DNA of 64,000 bases. Origin: Microbacterium sp. APC 3901. Lineage in GTDB: Bacteria > Actinomycetota > Actinomycetes > Actinomycetales > Microbacteriaceae. The position numbers were made by a program, and so were the translations under genes. Under the pieces are notes generated by a model. That model ran no database searches, was not told the origin of the DNA, and saw nothing but the letters and a program-made list of their open reading frames with translations. Below are positions 46,175 to 54,189 of the stretch, piece by piece. Every line of letters begins with the position of its first letter. Positions within the stretch are counted from its first letter, which is position 1. The stretch lies in the NCBI RefSeq assembly GCF_030407765.1, contig NZ_JASDCU010000003.1, positions 1 to 64,000 on the forward strand, read 5' to 3'.

Positions 46175-47179
46175 ATGGCTGATCTCTCGCTCCCCATCCT
46201 CGACCTGTCGCAGCTCGACGCCGGCCCCGAGGCCGCGGCCCGATTCCGAGACGAGCTGCGTGCAGCGACGCACGATGTGGGTTTCTTCTATCTGACGGGC
46301 ACAGGGGTCTCCCCCGAGCTCGAAGCTCGGCTGCACAGGGCCGCGCTCGACTTCTTCGCCCTGCCCGAAGAGGAGAAGCTCGCGATCGAGAACGTCAACA
46401 GCCCTCATTTCCGCGGATACACCCGCGTCGGCGGCGAACGGACGCAGGGCAAGATCGACTGGCGCGAGCAGATCGACATCGGCCCCGAACGCGAACCCGT
46501 CGAGGGCGGACCTGCTTTCAACCGCCTCACCGGCCCGAACCTGTGGCCGGCGGCTCAACCCGAGCTCAAGACGGTCGTCACCGAATGGCACGACACGCTG
46601 ACCGAGGTCGCGCACAAGCTGCTGCGCGCCTGGGCCGTGACGCTCGGGGCGGAGGAGTCGTACTTCGACGAGCCCTTCCGCGACCCGTCGACCCTCATCA
46701 AGATCGTCCGGTATCCGGGCACCCATGAGCCGGAGCCCCAGCAGGGCGTCGGCGCACACAAGGACTCCGGGGTCCTCACCCTGCTCTGGGTCGAGCCGGG
46801 CAAGGGCGGGCTGCAGGTGGAGCGCAACGGCGAGTGGGTGTCGGCTCCGCCCGTCGACGGCGCGTTCGTCGTCAACATCGGGGAACTGCTGGAGTACGCG
46901 ACCGGCGGTTACCTCAAGGCGACCAACCACCGGGTGATCTCACCCAGGGCGCCAGAGGAGCGCATCTCGATCCCGTTCTTCTTCAACCCGGCGCTCGATC
47001 AGCAGCTGCCGCTTCTCGAGCTTCCAGCCGATCTGGCGGCGGAGGCGACCGGCATCACCGAGGACCCGAGCAACCCGATCCACGCCACGTACGGGGAGAA
47101 CGCCATGAAATCGCGGCTGCGTGCGCACCCCGACGTCGCCGCGATCCACCACCCCGACCTGGTCGCCACGAAGGCCTGA
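46175..47179 (+). CDS. Isopenicillin-N-synthase-like 2-oxoglutarate/Fe(II) dioxygenase
   Basis: 334 residues. The jelly-roll iron triad is H195-x-D197 (AHKDSG) and H252 (TNHRV), with the 2-oxoglutarate-binding R263 in RISIPFF. The N-terminal DIOX_N block is ILDLSQLDAGPEAA. Substrate unknown. TACGCT (46163-46168) ends six bases before the ATG. It diverges from efeU. Confidence 0.93.
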   Translation: MADLSLPILDLSQLDAGPEAAARFRDELRAATHDVGFFYLTGTGVSPELEARLHRAALDFFALPEEEKLAIENVNSPHFRGYTRVGGERTQGKIDWREQIDIGPEREPVEGGPAFNRLTGPNLWPAAQPELKTVVTEWHDTLTEVAHKLLRAWAVTLGAEESYFDEPFRDPSTLIKIVRYPGTHEPEPQQGVGAHKDSGVLTLLWVEPGKGGLQVERNGEWVSAPPVDGAFVVNIGELLEYATGGYLKATNHRVISPRAPEERISIPFFFNPALDQQLPLLELPADLAAEATGITEDPSNPIHATYGENAMKSRLRAHPDVAAIHHPDLVATKA

Positions 47180-47185
47180 CACGGG

Positions 47186-47515
47186 TCACAACGCCGGGCC
47201 GCCCCCGAGCGCCACGATCTCACGCAGGGCTTGGAGGTGGCCGGCGAAGGCTGCGCGACCTGCCGGGGTCGAGTAGACCCAGGTGCGAGGCCGACCGCCG
47301 AGTCCGCCCTTGCGGGCGACGATGTACCCCGCCGCCTGCAGGTGCGTGATGGCTTTGCTCAGCGCCGAATCGCCGCACTGGAGGATCTCTCGGAGGGTCG
47401 TGAAGTCCAGCTCGATGCCGTCCCCGAGCGACGCCAGCAGCGAGAAGCGGATCGGGGATGCGAAGTTGTCGTCGAGCCGGGTGCGAGGGTGTGGCGCGGC
47501 CGTGCTGTCAGTCAC
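47186..47515 (-). CDS. Winged-helix (MarR-like) transcriptional regulator
   Basis: 109 residues. The winged-helix core is ILQCGDSALSKAITHLQAAGYIVARKGGLGGRPRTWVYSTPAGRAAF, typical of the standalone winged-helix DNA-binding family (PF13601-like). It is coupled to the upstream membrane protein, with an 8-base overlap if it starts at the GTG at 47515; a GTG three codons earlier is equally possible. Two copies of a 16-bp palindrome lie upstream of the operon and are likely its operators. Confidence 0.85.
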   Translation of the reverse strand: MTDSTAAPHPRTRLDDNFASPIRFSLLASLGDGIELDFTTLREILQCGDSALSKAITHLQAAGYIVARKGGLGGRPRTWVYSTPAGRAAFAGHLQALREIVALGGGPAL

Positions 47516-48365
47516 GCAGATCACGCCCCGGCACGAAGGAGACCGCGACGAACAGAGTGATCACCGAGGCCCCCACCAGCGCTCCCCCGGCGATGGGGAT
47601 CGCGAGAAGGACGACCGAAGCGAGCGCTGAGACCGCGACTCCGAACACGGCCAGCTGCGGCCATCGCCAGGACGCGCCGATCCAAGGGAGCCCCAGATCC
47701 GTGCTGAAGGCGAACATCCACGTGGCCAGCACCAGCACGACGAGCAGGACCAGCACGCTCGCGAGCACTCCGTCCGGCGCCGAGGCGAGCATGATCAGCA
47801 CCCCGACTGCGACACCGACGAGGATCGTCCCCCACCGAGCGAGGCGTGACAGAGGTCGTGGGTGTGAGCGCGGCGGGCGAACGTCGCCGGAGGCACGAAC
47901 GAGCTGCACCGCACCATAGCCGCCCAATCCGAACAGCACGAGCGCGGAGGGGATCAGCGCTCCGACGGCAGGGAATCCCGGCGCCCAGATCGCGAGACAG
48001 AACACGACGAGCACCACGGCGACGAGCAGCCCACCCGCGAGAAGTTCCGGCCACCTCGACCACGAGAACCGCCGCCGCATGCCGCTGCGCTGCGCTATTC
48101 CGCTCGCGAGCTGAACCCACACGAGGAAGCTGAAGAGGATCGTCTGAGAGGCGAGCGCACTGTCGCCCCGGAGGACGAGTGTGATCACCGCCAGGTAGGC
48201 CGCAGTGGCCACGGCGTTGACGATCTGCAGCCGAGCCAGAGCACGACGGTCCACCGCGCGCTCACGGCGCGTCGCGACAGCGTCCGCCTCATCGAGATAC
48301 TTCTGGGCGATGTCGACACTGGGAGGTTCGAGCACCTCCCAGCCGTCTACCGGTTTCTGCTCCAT
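47508..48365 (-). CDS. Multi-pass membrane protein, partner of the winged-helix regulator
   Basis: 285 residues. A soluble N-terminal about 50 residues (DIAQKYLDEADAVATRRERAVDRR) is followed by about seven hydrophobic segments from residue 50 to 280, with Pro/Gly-rich loops. I recognise no transport motif. The pairing with a coupled regulator resembles bacterial small-molecule or stress response modules. GAGGGGGC precedes the ATG, and tandem palindromes lie 14-53 bases upstream of it. Confidence 0.8.
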   Translation of the reverse strand: MEQKPVDGWEVLEPPSVDIAQKYLDEADAVATRRERAVDRRALARLQIVNAVATAAYLAVITLVLRGDSALASQTILFSFLVWVQLASGIAQRSGMRRRFSWSRWPELLAGGLLVAVVLVVFCLAIWAPGFPAVGALIPSALVLFGLGGYGAVQLVRASGDVRPPRSHPRPLSRLARWGTILVGVAVGVLIMLASAPDGVLASVLVLLVVLVLATWMFAFSTDLGLPWIGASWRWPQLAVFGVAVSALASVVLLAIPIAGGALVGASVITLFVAVSFVPGRDLRD

Positions 48366-48378
48366 GGTGCCCCCTCGC

Positions 48379-48418
48379 GCTTTCCTTGAGGAAAGCTCAC
48401 TACTTTCCTACGGGAAAG
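48379..48418 (-). promoter_or_regulatory. Tandem palindromic operator CTTTCC-N4-GGAAAG (two copies)
   Basis: GCTTTCC-TTGA-GGAAAGC (48379-48396) and CTTTCC-TACG-GGAAAG (48403-48418) are perfect palindromes with centres 23 bp apart. They overlap a plausible promoter (minus strand TTGACC at 48433-48428, 17-bp spacer, TAGGAA), so binding should repress. They are the best candidate sites for the winged-helix regulator. Confidence 0.7.
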
Positions 48419-48445
48419 CTGAAGGGAGGTCAACCCGGACATGAC

Positions 48446-48475
48446 GAAGGCCGCCCCACACCTGGGGCGGCCTTC
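48446..48475. terminator. rpsO terminator
   Basis: GAAGGCCGCCCC (48446-48457) pairs perfectly over 12 bp with GGGGCGGCCTTC (48464-48475), about 40 bases after the rpsO stop. Confidence 0.8.
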
Positions 48476-48516
48476 TCAAGAATGTTCTGCGCGATTGTAC
48501 GCTGGCTCGCTTCGCC

Positions 48517-48786
48517 TTATCGGCGGAGACCCAGGCGTGCGATCAGCGAGCGGTAACGCTCGATGTCGACACTCTGGAGGTAGCCGAGCAGACGACGGCG
48601 CTGACCCACGAGCAGGAACAGGCCACGACGCGAGTGGTGGTCGTGCTTGTGCTCCTTCAGGTGCTCGGTGAGGTCCTTGATGCGCTGCGTCAGCATCGCG
48701 GCCTGCACCTCGGGGGATCCGGTGTCACCGGGGTGCGTCGCGTACTCTTCGATGATCGCCTTCTTGACGTCTGCTTCCAGTGCCAT
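48517..48786 (-). CDS. rpsO: 30S ribosomal protein S15
   Basis: 89 residues, the exact family length. [61 protein letters not shown] and [12 protein letters not shown] are diagnostic. It binds 16S rRNA helix 22 early in 30S assembly. The ATG at 48786 is chosen over upstream in-frame starts that are not conserved; AGAGGGGATCG precedes it. In many bacteria rpsO precedes pnp; here they lie about 18 kb apart. Confidence 0.98.
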   Translation of the reverse strand: MALEADVKKAIIEEYATHPGDTGSPEVQAAMLTQRIKDLTEHLKEHKHDHHSRRGLFLLVGQRRRLLGYLQSVDIERYRSLIARLGLRR

Positions 48787-48912
48787 AGATTCGATCCCCT
48801 CTCTGCTTGTTGCGCGGTGCCCGACGCCTGATGCGTGAGCTCTCTTTATCCGCGGCCGATCAAACGGCAACCTGAAGAGTCTACCAGGCATGGACGTGCT
48901 CGAGTGACGCAG

Positions 48913-48943
48913 AGAACCCCGGGCCCGACGGGCCCGGGGTTCT
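48913..48943 (-). terminator. yceI terminator
   Basis: AGAACCCCGGGCCC (48913-48926) pairs perfectly over 14 bp with GGGCCCGGGGTTCT (48930-48943) around a three-base loop, immediately after the yceI stop. Confidence 0.85.
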
Positions 48944-48956
48944 CGAGATCAGGCGA

Positions 48957-49511
48957 TCAGTCCTGCTGCAGAGCGCCCTGCAGGTCGAGGCTGATCGTGA
49001 CATCCTTGCCGACCAGCACGCCGCCGGTCTCGAGGGCGGCGTTCCACGTCAGGCCGAAGTCCTCGCGGTTGATGACGGTCTTGGCCGAAGCACCGGCCTT
49101 GTAGTTTCCCCACGGATCGGAGCCGAAGCCACCGAAGTCGAGCTCGAAGCTGACAGGCTTGGTGATGCCGCGGATCGTGAGGTCGCCGTCCACGAAGAGC
49201 TCGCCACCCTCGGCGCGCGCTCCGGTCGAGACGAATTCCATCGTCGGGAAGTTCTCGGTGTCGAAGAAGTCGCCGGAGCGGAGGTGCGTGTCGCGACCCT
49301 CGTCCTTCGTGTCGATCGACGTGACGTCGACGCTCGCCTCGACGCGGGCCTCGAGGGGGTTCTCGGGGGCGATCAGGGTCGCGCTCTTGACGCCGAAGGT
49401 GCCGCGCACCTTCGAGATCATCATGTGGCGCACGCTGAAGGTGACCTCGCTGTGCGACGGGTCGAGCACCCAGGTGCCTGGGCGGTAGCCGGGAATGTCG
49501 ATGCTGGTCAT
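48957..49511 (-). CDS. YceI-family polyisoprenoid-binding-like protein
   Basis: 184 residues of lipocalin-like beta barrel. The opening GTWVLDPSHSEVTFSVRHMMISKVRGTF, followed by LTIRGITKPVSFELDFGG and the C-terminal VGKDVTISLDLQGALQ, define YceI. Members bind isoprenoid chains and are linked to acid or osmotic stress. No signal peptide is visible, unlike E. coli YceI, so it is probably cytoplasmic. GAGGAGAAACC precedes the ATG. Confidence 0.93.
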   Translation of the reverse strand: MTSIDIPGYRPGTWVLDPSHSEVTFSVRHMMISKVRGTFGVKSATLIAPENPLEARVEASVDVTSIDTKDEGRDTHLRSGDFFDTENFPTMEFVSTGARAEGGELFVDGDLTIRGITKPVSFELDFGGFGSDPWGNYKAGASAKTVINREDFGLTWNAALETGGVLVGKDVTISLDLQGALQQD

Positions 49512-49642
49512 GGTTTCTCCTCGGGAGAGATCGGCCGCTCTGTGCGGCAACGGATGAGGGGCCGTGTTCACGGCGTCACGGGTAACAACTTACATGCACA
49601 TGCATGTATTCCCCGAACGTGGAACCTCTTCGTCAGGACGAA

Positions 49643-49677
49643 GAAGGCGCCGGGCCCGCCAGGGGCTCGGCGCCTTC
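49643..49677 (-). terminator. FKBP gene terminator
   Basis: GAAGGCGCCGGGCCC pairs with GGGCTCGGCGCCTTC (one G-T pair in the middle), a 15-bp stem 15 bases after the FKBP stop. Confidence 0.8.
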
Positions 49678-49691
49678 CGGCGTTGATCGGG

Positions 49692-50060
49692 TCAGCCGAC
49701 GGCGACGAGATCGATGATGAAGATGAGGGTCTTGCCCGAGAGGAAATGACCTCCGCCGACAGGGCCGTATGCGAGGTGCGGCGGGATGACGAGCTCACGG
49801 CGTCCGCCCTCCTTCATCCCCGGGATGCCGTCCTGCCACCCCTGGATCAGGCCGCGAAGCGGGAACTGGATGGTCTCGCCGCGTCCCCACGAGGAGTCGA
49901 ACTCCTCGCCCGACTCGAACTCGACACCGGCGTAGTGCACGGTCACGGTGTCGCCGGGCTTGGCCTCGGCGCCGTCTCCTTCGATGATGTCGCGGATCAC
50001 GAGCTCCGCGGGGGCAGGGCCGGTGGGTGCGTCGAACTCAGGCTTTGTGCGATCAGTCAT
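49692..50060 (-). CDS. FKBP-type peptidyl-prolyl cis-trans isomerase
   Basis: 122 residues, single FKBP domain. VTVHYAGVEFESGEEFDSSW, FPLRGLIQGWQDGIPGMKEGGRRELVIPPHLAYG and LIFIIDLVAV are classic. No export signal, so it acts in the cytoplasm as a folding helper. The ATG at 50060 carries GGAGAGC upstream and is chosen over an ATG four codons earlier. Confidence 0.95.
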   Translation of the reverse strand: MTDRTKPEFDAPTGPAPAELVIRDIIEGDGAEAKPGDTVTVHYAGVEFESGEEFDSSWGRGETIQFPLRGLIQGWQDGIPGMKEGGRRELVIPPHLAYGPVGGGHFLSGKTLIFIIDLVAVG

Positions 50061-50197
50061 GCTCTCCATCAAACCCGAGCCGTGGGCCGCCGGTCAACGT
50101 GATCACTCCGCTGAGGGCGAAACGGCGGTGCGCGCTCATCCGCGCTCTGAAAACCCTTGACACCCACGCACACCGGGTGCACCCTGTTTACAGATCA

Positions 50198-50248
50198 ACT
50201 CAGCGCCCGGTAGACATGCAGGCATCGCCGCAGCACCGGGCGCTGAGT
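50198..50248. repeat. Long perfect hairpin between the prsW-like and FKBP genes
   Basis: ACTCAGCGCCCGGT (50198-50211) and ACCGGGCGCTGAGT (50235-50248) pair over 14 bp with a 23-base loop that itself holds ATGC-AG-GCAT. GGGCGCTA occurs again 50256-50263. A TTGACA lies at 50157-50162 upstream on the plus strand, but no well-spaced -10 follows. It may be a terminator for prsW or a small RNA. The rest of the 253-base gap holds nothing clear. Confidence 0.55.
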
Positions 50249-50313
50249 CTTGTTACGGGCGCTAGGTCGATCTGCGTCACCCCCGGTGCGGGGATCACCG
50301 CCGCGAGCAGCTC

Positions 50314-51609
50314 TCAGTAGGCCAGCAGGGCGGCCCGCGTGGCACGTGTGCGTGCGAGCAGTGCCTGCTCGTCTGCCGGAGCCATCGGGTCGCGACCCGT
50401 GATCGCCCTCTGACGGACGGATGCCAGCATCGTGGCGTCCTTGATGAACTGTCGCATCAGCGGACGTCGATCGCCGCGCAGCTGCGAGGCCCAGGCGAGG
50501 CCGGTCTTGCGCCCTGCGGGCGTCGCCAGCATCGTGACCTCCTCAGGGGTGAACCACCCTGCAGCCGCGTAGTCACCGAGTCGAGCCTTCGTCAGTCGTG
50601 ATTCCTCCCGTCGCAGGGCGATGACGCCGAAGATGAAACCGACGAACAGCGGCACCTGGAGGACGAAATAGAGGAGGAAGAAGTTGGCGAAGGACGATCC
50701 GTTCCACAGGCCGTGCAGCACCATCGCTCCCAGCATGCCGAGAAGCCCGAAGCCGAGCGCCGCGCCCGTGGAAGCATGCCGTCGGGCGGCGAGGCCGATC
50801 GCGAGCCCGGTGAGCGAGGTGAACATGGCGTGAGCGAACGGCGACATGATCGCTCGCAGGATGAACGTCACCGTGAGCTGCTCGCCCCCGCCCTCGATGA
50901 GGCTGATCGCGAAGTACTGGATGTTCTCGGTGAACGCGAAGCCGGCGCCGACCAGCGCTCCGTAGACGACTCCGTCGACCGGGCCGTCGAACGAACGACG
51001 CGCGATGAGGAAGATCAGGAAGACTCCGATGCCCTTCCAGAACTCCTCGACGATGGGAGCCTGGATGACAGCGCCGGCGACCTCACCCCTGAGCCCCAGG
51101 ACGGCGGTCAGCCCCAAGTCCACGAGAAGCGTGAGCCCCACCGCGGCGATGGCACCCCAGGCGATCGCGAAGAACACGAGCGTCTTGGGCTCGGGCTCCC
51201 AACGATCGATCATCCGCACCACCAGGAAGACGATCGTGAGCGGGACGAGCGCCAGCACGAGACCGATGATCGATGCGAGCGGGCCGAGGAACAACCCGAA
51301 GTAGGCGATCAGGCCGAGCAGCAGGAGCCCGAGGAAGCCGAACAGCGAGAACAGGGCGACGCGGCCGCCCCGTCGTGCCGCGGGCAGCGCAGGAAGACCA
51401 GGGGCAGGCGAAGGCGCGGCAGGGGCCGGTGGGGAGTACGGAGTCGGTTGGGCCAGCACCGACGCATATTCCGGGCGCTGCGAGAACTGCGCCGGCGCAT
51501 AGCTCGACTGCGCGTACTGCTGAGCGGAGTACTGCTGCGGATACGTCGGCGGCTGCTGCGCGGGCGGCGGCGTGTACGGCGATGGCTGGGACGGTCCTCC
51601 GGAACTCAT
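50314..51609 (-). CDS. PrsW-family glutamic-type intramembrane protease
   Basis: 431 residues. A cytosolic Pro/Gln/Tyr/Ala-rich N-terminal about 85 residues (repeated PPxQQ and YAQ-type units) is followed by nine or so hydrophobic segments. PrsW motifs: E-E in PIVEEFWKGIG, FTEN, and H in SPFAHAMFTSLTG and VLHGLWN. B. subtilis PrsW cleaves anti-sigma factor RsiW; the target here is unknown. TATGCT (51621-51616) ends six bases before the ATG. The C-terminal about 80 residues are soluble. Confidence 0.9.
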   Translation of the reverse strand: MSSGGPSQPSPYTPPPAQQPPTYPQQYSAQQYAQSSYAPAQFSQRPEYASVLAQPTPYSPPAPAAPSPAPGLPALPAARRGGRVALFSLFGFLGLLLLGLIAYFGLFLGPLASIIGLVLALVPLTIVFLVVRMIDRWEPEPKTLVFFAIAWGAIAAVGLTLLVDLGLTAVLGLRGEVAGAVIQAPIVEEFWKGIGVFLIFLIARRSFDGPVDGVVYGALVGAGFAFTENIQYFAISLIEGGGEQLTVTFILRAIMSPFAHAMFTSLTGLAIGLAARRHASTGAALGFGLLGMLGAMVLHGLWNGSSFANFFLLYFVLQVPLFVGFIFGVIALRREESRLTKARLGDYAAAGWFTPEEVTMLATPAGRKTGLAWASQLRGDRRPLMRQFIKDATMLASVRQRAITGRDPMAPADEQALLARTRATRAALLAY

Positions 51610-51697
51610 AGCCAAAGCATATGGCGAACAACCAACTTCCCCCGGGTCTGGTGACTTCCTCCAGACAATCGAGCCGGGCAGCGGATACCGTAGGAGC

Positions 51698-52567
51698 ATG
51701 CGGTTCGCTCATCTGCGTCGTGCCGACTCCCCTGCTGCGCATCTCGCAGTGGTGGAGGGTGCCGATGCCATCCTCGTCTCCGATCTCCTCCCCGACCCCC
51801 CTGCGACGCTTCAGCAGCTGATCGAGGGCGGCGAGCCGACGCTCTCCGCCCTCCGCTCCGCTGTCGAGAGCGGCACCGCTCCCCGGCATCCGCTCGGGGA
51901 CTGGGCGTTCGCATCAGCGGTCATCGCTCCCCCCGCGGTCCTCGCAGTCGGCCTGAACTACGCCGCACACTCGAGTGAGCTCGGGCTGAAGACCGACGCC
52001 GCTCCGACCGTCTTCACCCTGTGGCCCAACTCGCTCACGGGCCACGAGCAGACGACGTCGTGGCCGCGAGCATTGAGCGAGGCCGTGGACTACGAGGCAG
52101 AGCTCGGGGTGCTGATCGGCACTCCCGCGAAAGACGTCGCAGAGTCCGACGCCCTGTCGCACGTCTGGGGTTACACCGTCGTCAACGACATCACCGCTCG
52201 GAACGTGCAGTTCTCCGAGGCGCAGTGGTCGCGGTGCAAGTCGTTCGACGGCTTCACCCCGACCGGCCCGTTCGCCGTCACAGCCGACGAGGTCGCCGAC
52301 CCTCAGGATCTGCACATCTGGGCGGTCGTGGACGGCCAGACCGTGCAGGATGCCAGCACGGACCAGATGGTCCGATCGGTAGCGAAGCTCATCGCGCATC
52401 TGTCGCAGTCGCTGACCCTGCTGCCCGGCACGCTGATCTCCACCGGCAGTCCCGGAGGAGCCGGCTACTCCCGAGACCCGCAGATCTTCCTCCGCGATCG
52501 TTCGACTGTGACTGTCGGCATCGACGGGATCGGCGAGCTCACCACCCACTGTCGCGTGCTCGACTGA
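51698..52567 (+). CDS. Fumarylacetoacetate hydrolase family protein
   Basis: 289 residues. The FAH fold signature is YEAELGVLIG, with conserved Glu, and GYTVVNDITARNVQ, followed by SKSFDGFTPTGPF-type and ISTGSPGGAG blocks. Members hydrolyse or decarboxylate acylpyruvates or beta-diketones, often with Mg2+. The exact substrate is not evident. TACCGT (51686-51691) ends six bases before the ATG, which also has AGGAG. It diverges from the prsW-like gene. Confidence 0.92.
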   Translation: MRFAHLRRADSPAAHLAVVEGADAILVSDLLPDPPATLQQLIEGGEPTLSALRSAVESGTAPRHPLGDWAFASAVIAPPAVLAVGLNYAAHSSELGLKTDAAPTVFTLWPNSLTGHEQTTSWPRALSEAVDYEAELGVLIGTPAKDVAESDALSHVWGYTVVNDITARNVQFSEAQWSRCKSFDGFTPTGPFAVTADEVADPQDLHIWAVVDGQTVQDASTDQMVRSVAKLIAHLSQSLTLLPGTLISTGSPGGAGYSRDPQIFLRDRSTVTVGIDGIGELTTHCRVLD

Positions 52568-52593
52568 GCCGGATTCCGCGCACGCGGATACGA

Positions 52594-52628
52594 GAAGGGG
52601 CCCCGGCGTCACGCGCCGGGGCCCCTTC
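52594..52628. terminator. Bidirectional terminator between the FAH and aspA genes
   Basis: GAAGGGGCCCCGGCG (52594-52608) pairs perfectly over 15 bp with CGCCGGGGCCCCTTC (52614-52628) around a five-base loop; it separates convergent genes. Confidence 0.88.
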
Positions 52629-52635
52629 TGCGCGG

Positions 52636-54096
52636 TCAGATCTCGATGAGATCCTCGGCCGAGATCACCGGGATCGCAGCGGTGATCGCCTCGAGTCCGG
52701 ACAGACGCGCGGGTGACAGCTGCTTGATGACCTCTTCGCGGGACATCAGGCCGGCCTCGACGACCAGGTCGGCCACGTTCCGGTTGGTCAGGAGCGCGGT
52801 CTTGGCCAGAGCGGCCGCGGCAGCGTATCCGATGAACGGCGTGAGCGCGGTGATGACGCCGACCGAAGCGCCGACCATCGCGCCGAGACGGTCGCGGTTC
52901 GCGGTGATGCCGTCGACACAGTTGACGCGCAGCGTCCACATCGCCTGGCGCATCCAGGTGATCGACTGGAAGATCGAGTGAGCGATCACGGGCTCGAAGG
53001 CGTTGAGCTGAAGCTGGCCCGCTTCGGCCGCCATCGTCACCGTCATGTCGGCACCGGCGACTGCGAACGCCACCTGGTTGACGACCTCCGGGATCACCGG
53101 GTTCACCTTGCCGGGCATGATGCTGGAACCAGCCTGCATGGCGGGCAGGTTGATCTCGCCGAAGCCGGCCTGCGGTCCCGACGAGAGCAGTCGCAGGTCG
53201 TTGCAGATCTTCGACAGCTTCATGGCGTTGCGCTTCAGCGTCGAGGAGAAGGACATGAACGACCCGGTGTCGCTCGTCGCCTCGACGAGGTCGGCGGAGG
53301 TGACGAGGTCGAGCTCGGTGATCTCGCGCAGGTGCTTCAGCACCGCGGGCGCGTAGTCGACGTGGGTCGTGATGCCGGTGCCGATGGCCGTCGCGCCCAT
53401 GTTGATCTCGAACATCAGCGACGCGTTCTCGGTGAGGCGCGTGTGGTCGTAGCCGAGAGTCGAGGCGAAACCGTGGAATTCCTGGCCCAGGGTCATCGGC
53501 ACGGCATCCTGCAACTGGGTGCGTCCGACCTTGAGCACGTCGTGGAACTCATGCGACTTGTGCAGGAACGAGATGCGCAGCAGATCCAGCTCTTCGAGCA
53601 GCGACCGGAGCGTCAGCGACAGACCGATCTTGACGGCGGTCGGGTAGACGTCGTTGGTCGACTGGCTGCGGTTGGTGTGATCGATCGGCGAGAGGAACGC
53701 GTAGTCGCCCTTCTCACGCCCGGCGAGCTCGAGGGCGATGTTGGTGATGACCTCGTTGGCGTTCATGTTCGTCGAGGTGCCGGCACCGCCCTGGATCACT
53801 CCGACGGTGAACTGGTCGTGGAACTCGCCGTCGATGACGCGCTGAGCGGCGCGATCGATGAGATCTGCGCGCTCGGGGTCGAGGACCCCGATCTCACGGT
53901 TCGCCCTGGCGCTGGCCTGCTTGACCATCGCGAGCGCCACCACGAGGTCGGGATAGACCGAGATCGGACGCTTCGTGATCGGGAAATTCGCGTCGGCGCG
54001 GGCAGTGTGGATCCCCCAGTACGCGTCGGCGGGAATCTCCATGCTTCCGAGAGAATCGGTCTCGGTGCGGGTGGGGGCAGGCGCGGCAGAAGCCAT
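52636..54096 (-). CDS. aspA: Aspartate ammonia-lyase
   Basis: 486 residues. The lyase-1 superfamily signature GSSIMPGKVNPVIPE holds the catalytic serine, with GTSTNMNANEVITN and SPIDHTNRSQSTNDVYPTA for substrate binding; these match AspA rather than fumarase C. It interconverts aspartate with fumarate and ammonia. AAGGATG precedes the ATG. The dicarboxylate symporter in this window could feed it, though they are far apart. Confidence 0.94.
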   Translation of the reverse strand: MASAAPAPTRTETDSLGSMEIPADAYWGIHTARADANFPITKRPISVYPDLVVALAMVKQASARANREIGVLDPERADLIDRAAQRVIDGEFHDQFTVGVIQGGAGTSTNMNANEVITNIALELAGREKGDYAFLSPIDHTNRSQSTNDVYPTAVKIGLSLTLRSLLEELDLLRISFLHKSHEFHDVLKVGRTQLQDAVPMTLGQEFHGFASTLGYDHTRLTENASLMFEINMGATAIGTGITTHVDYAPAVLKHLREITELDLVTSADLVEATSDTGSFMSFSSTLKRNAMKLSKICNDLRLLSSGPQAGFGEINLPAMQAGSSIMPGKVNPVIPEVVNQVAFAVAGADMTVTMAAEAGQLQLNAFEPVIAHSIFQSITWMRQAMWTLRVNCVDGITANRDRLGAMVGASVGVITALTPFIGYAAAAALAKTALLTNRNVADLVVEAGLMSREEVIKQLSPARLSGLEAITAAIPVISAEDLIEI

Positions 54097-54189
54097 GTCA
54101 CATCCTTGTGGGTAGTGGCGAGTGTGTGGTGCGGGGGATGCGCCCAGTCTACGCCTGAGTGCATGCGCCGCCAGGGATACGACGGCGGT

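Noticed and set aside
50157-50190. TTGACA followed by TTTACA as a small-RNA promoter
   Set aside because: The spacing is about 22-24 bp, too long for a standard promoter; kept only as part of the hairpin observation.
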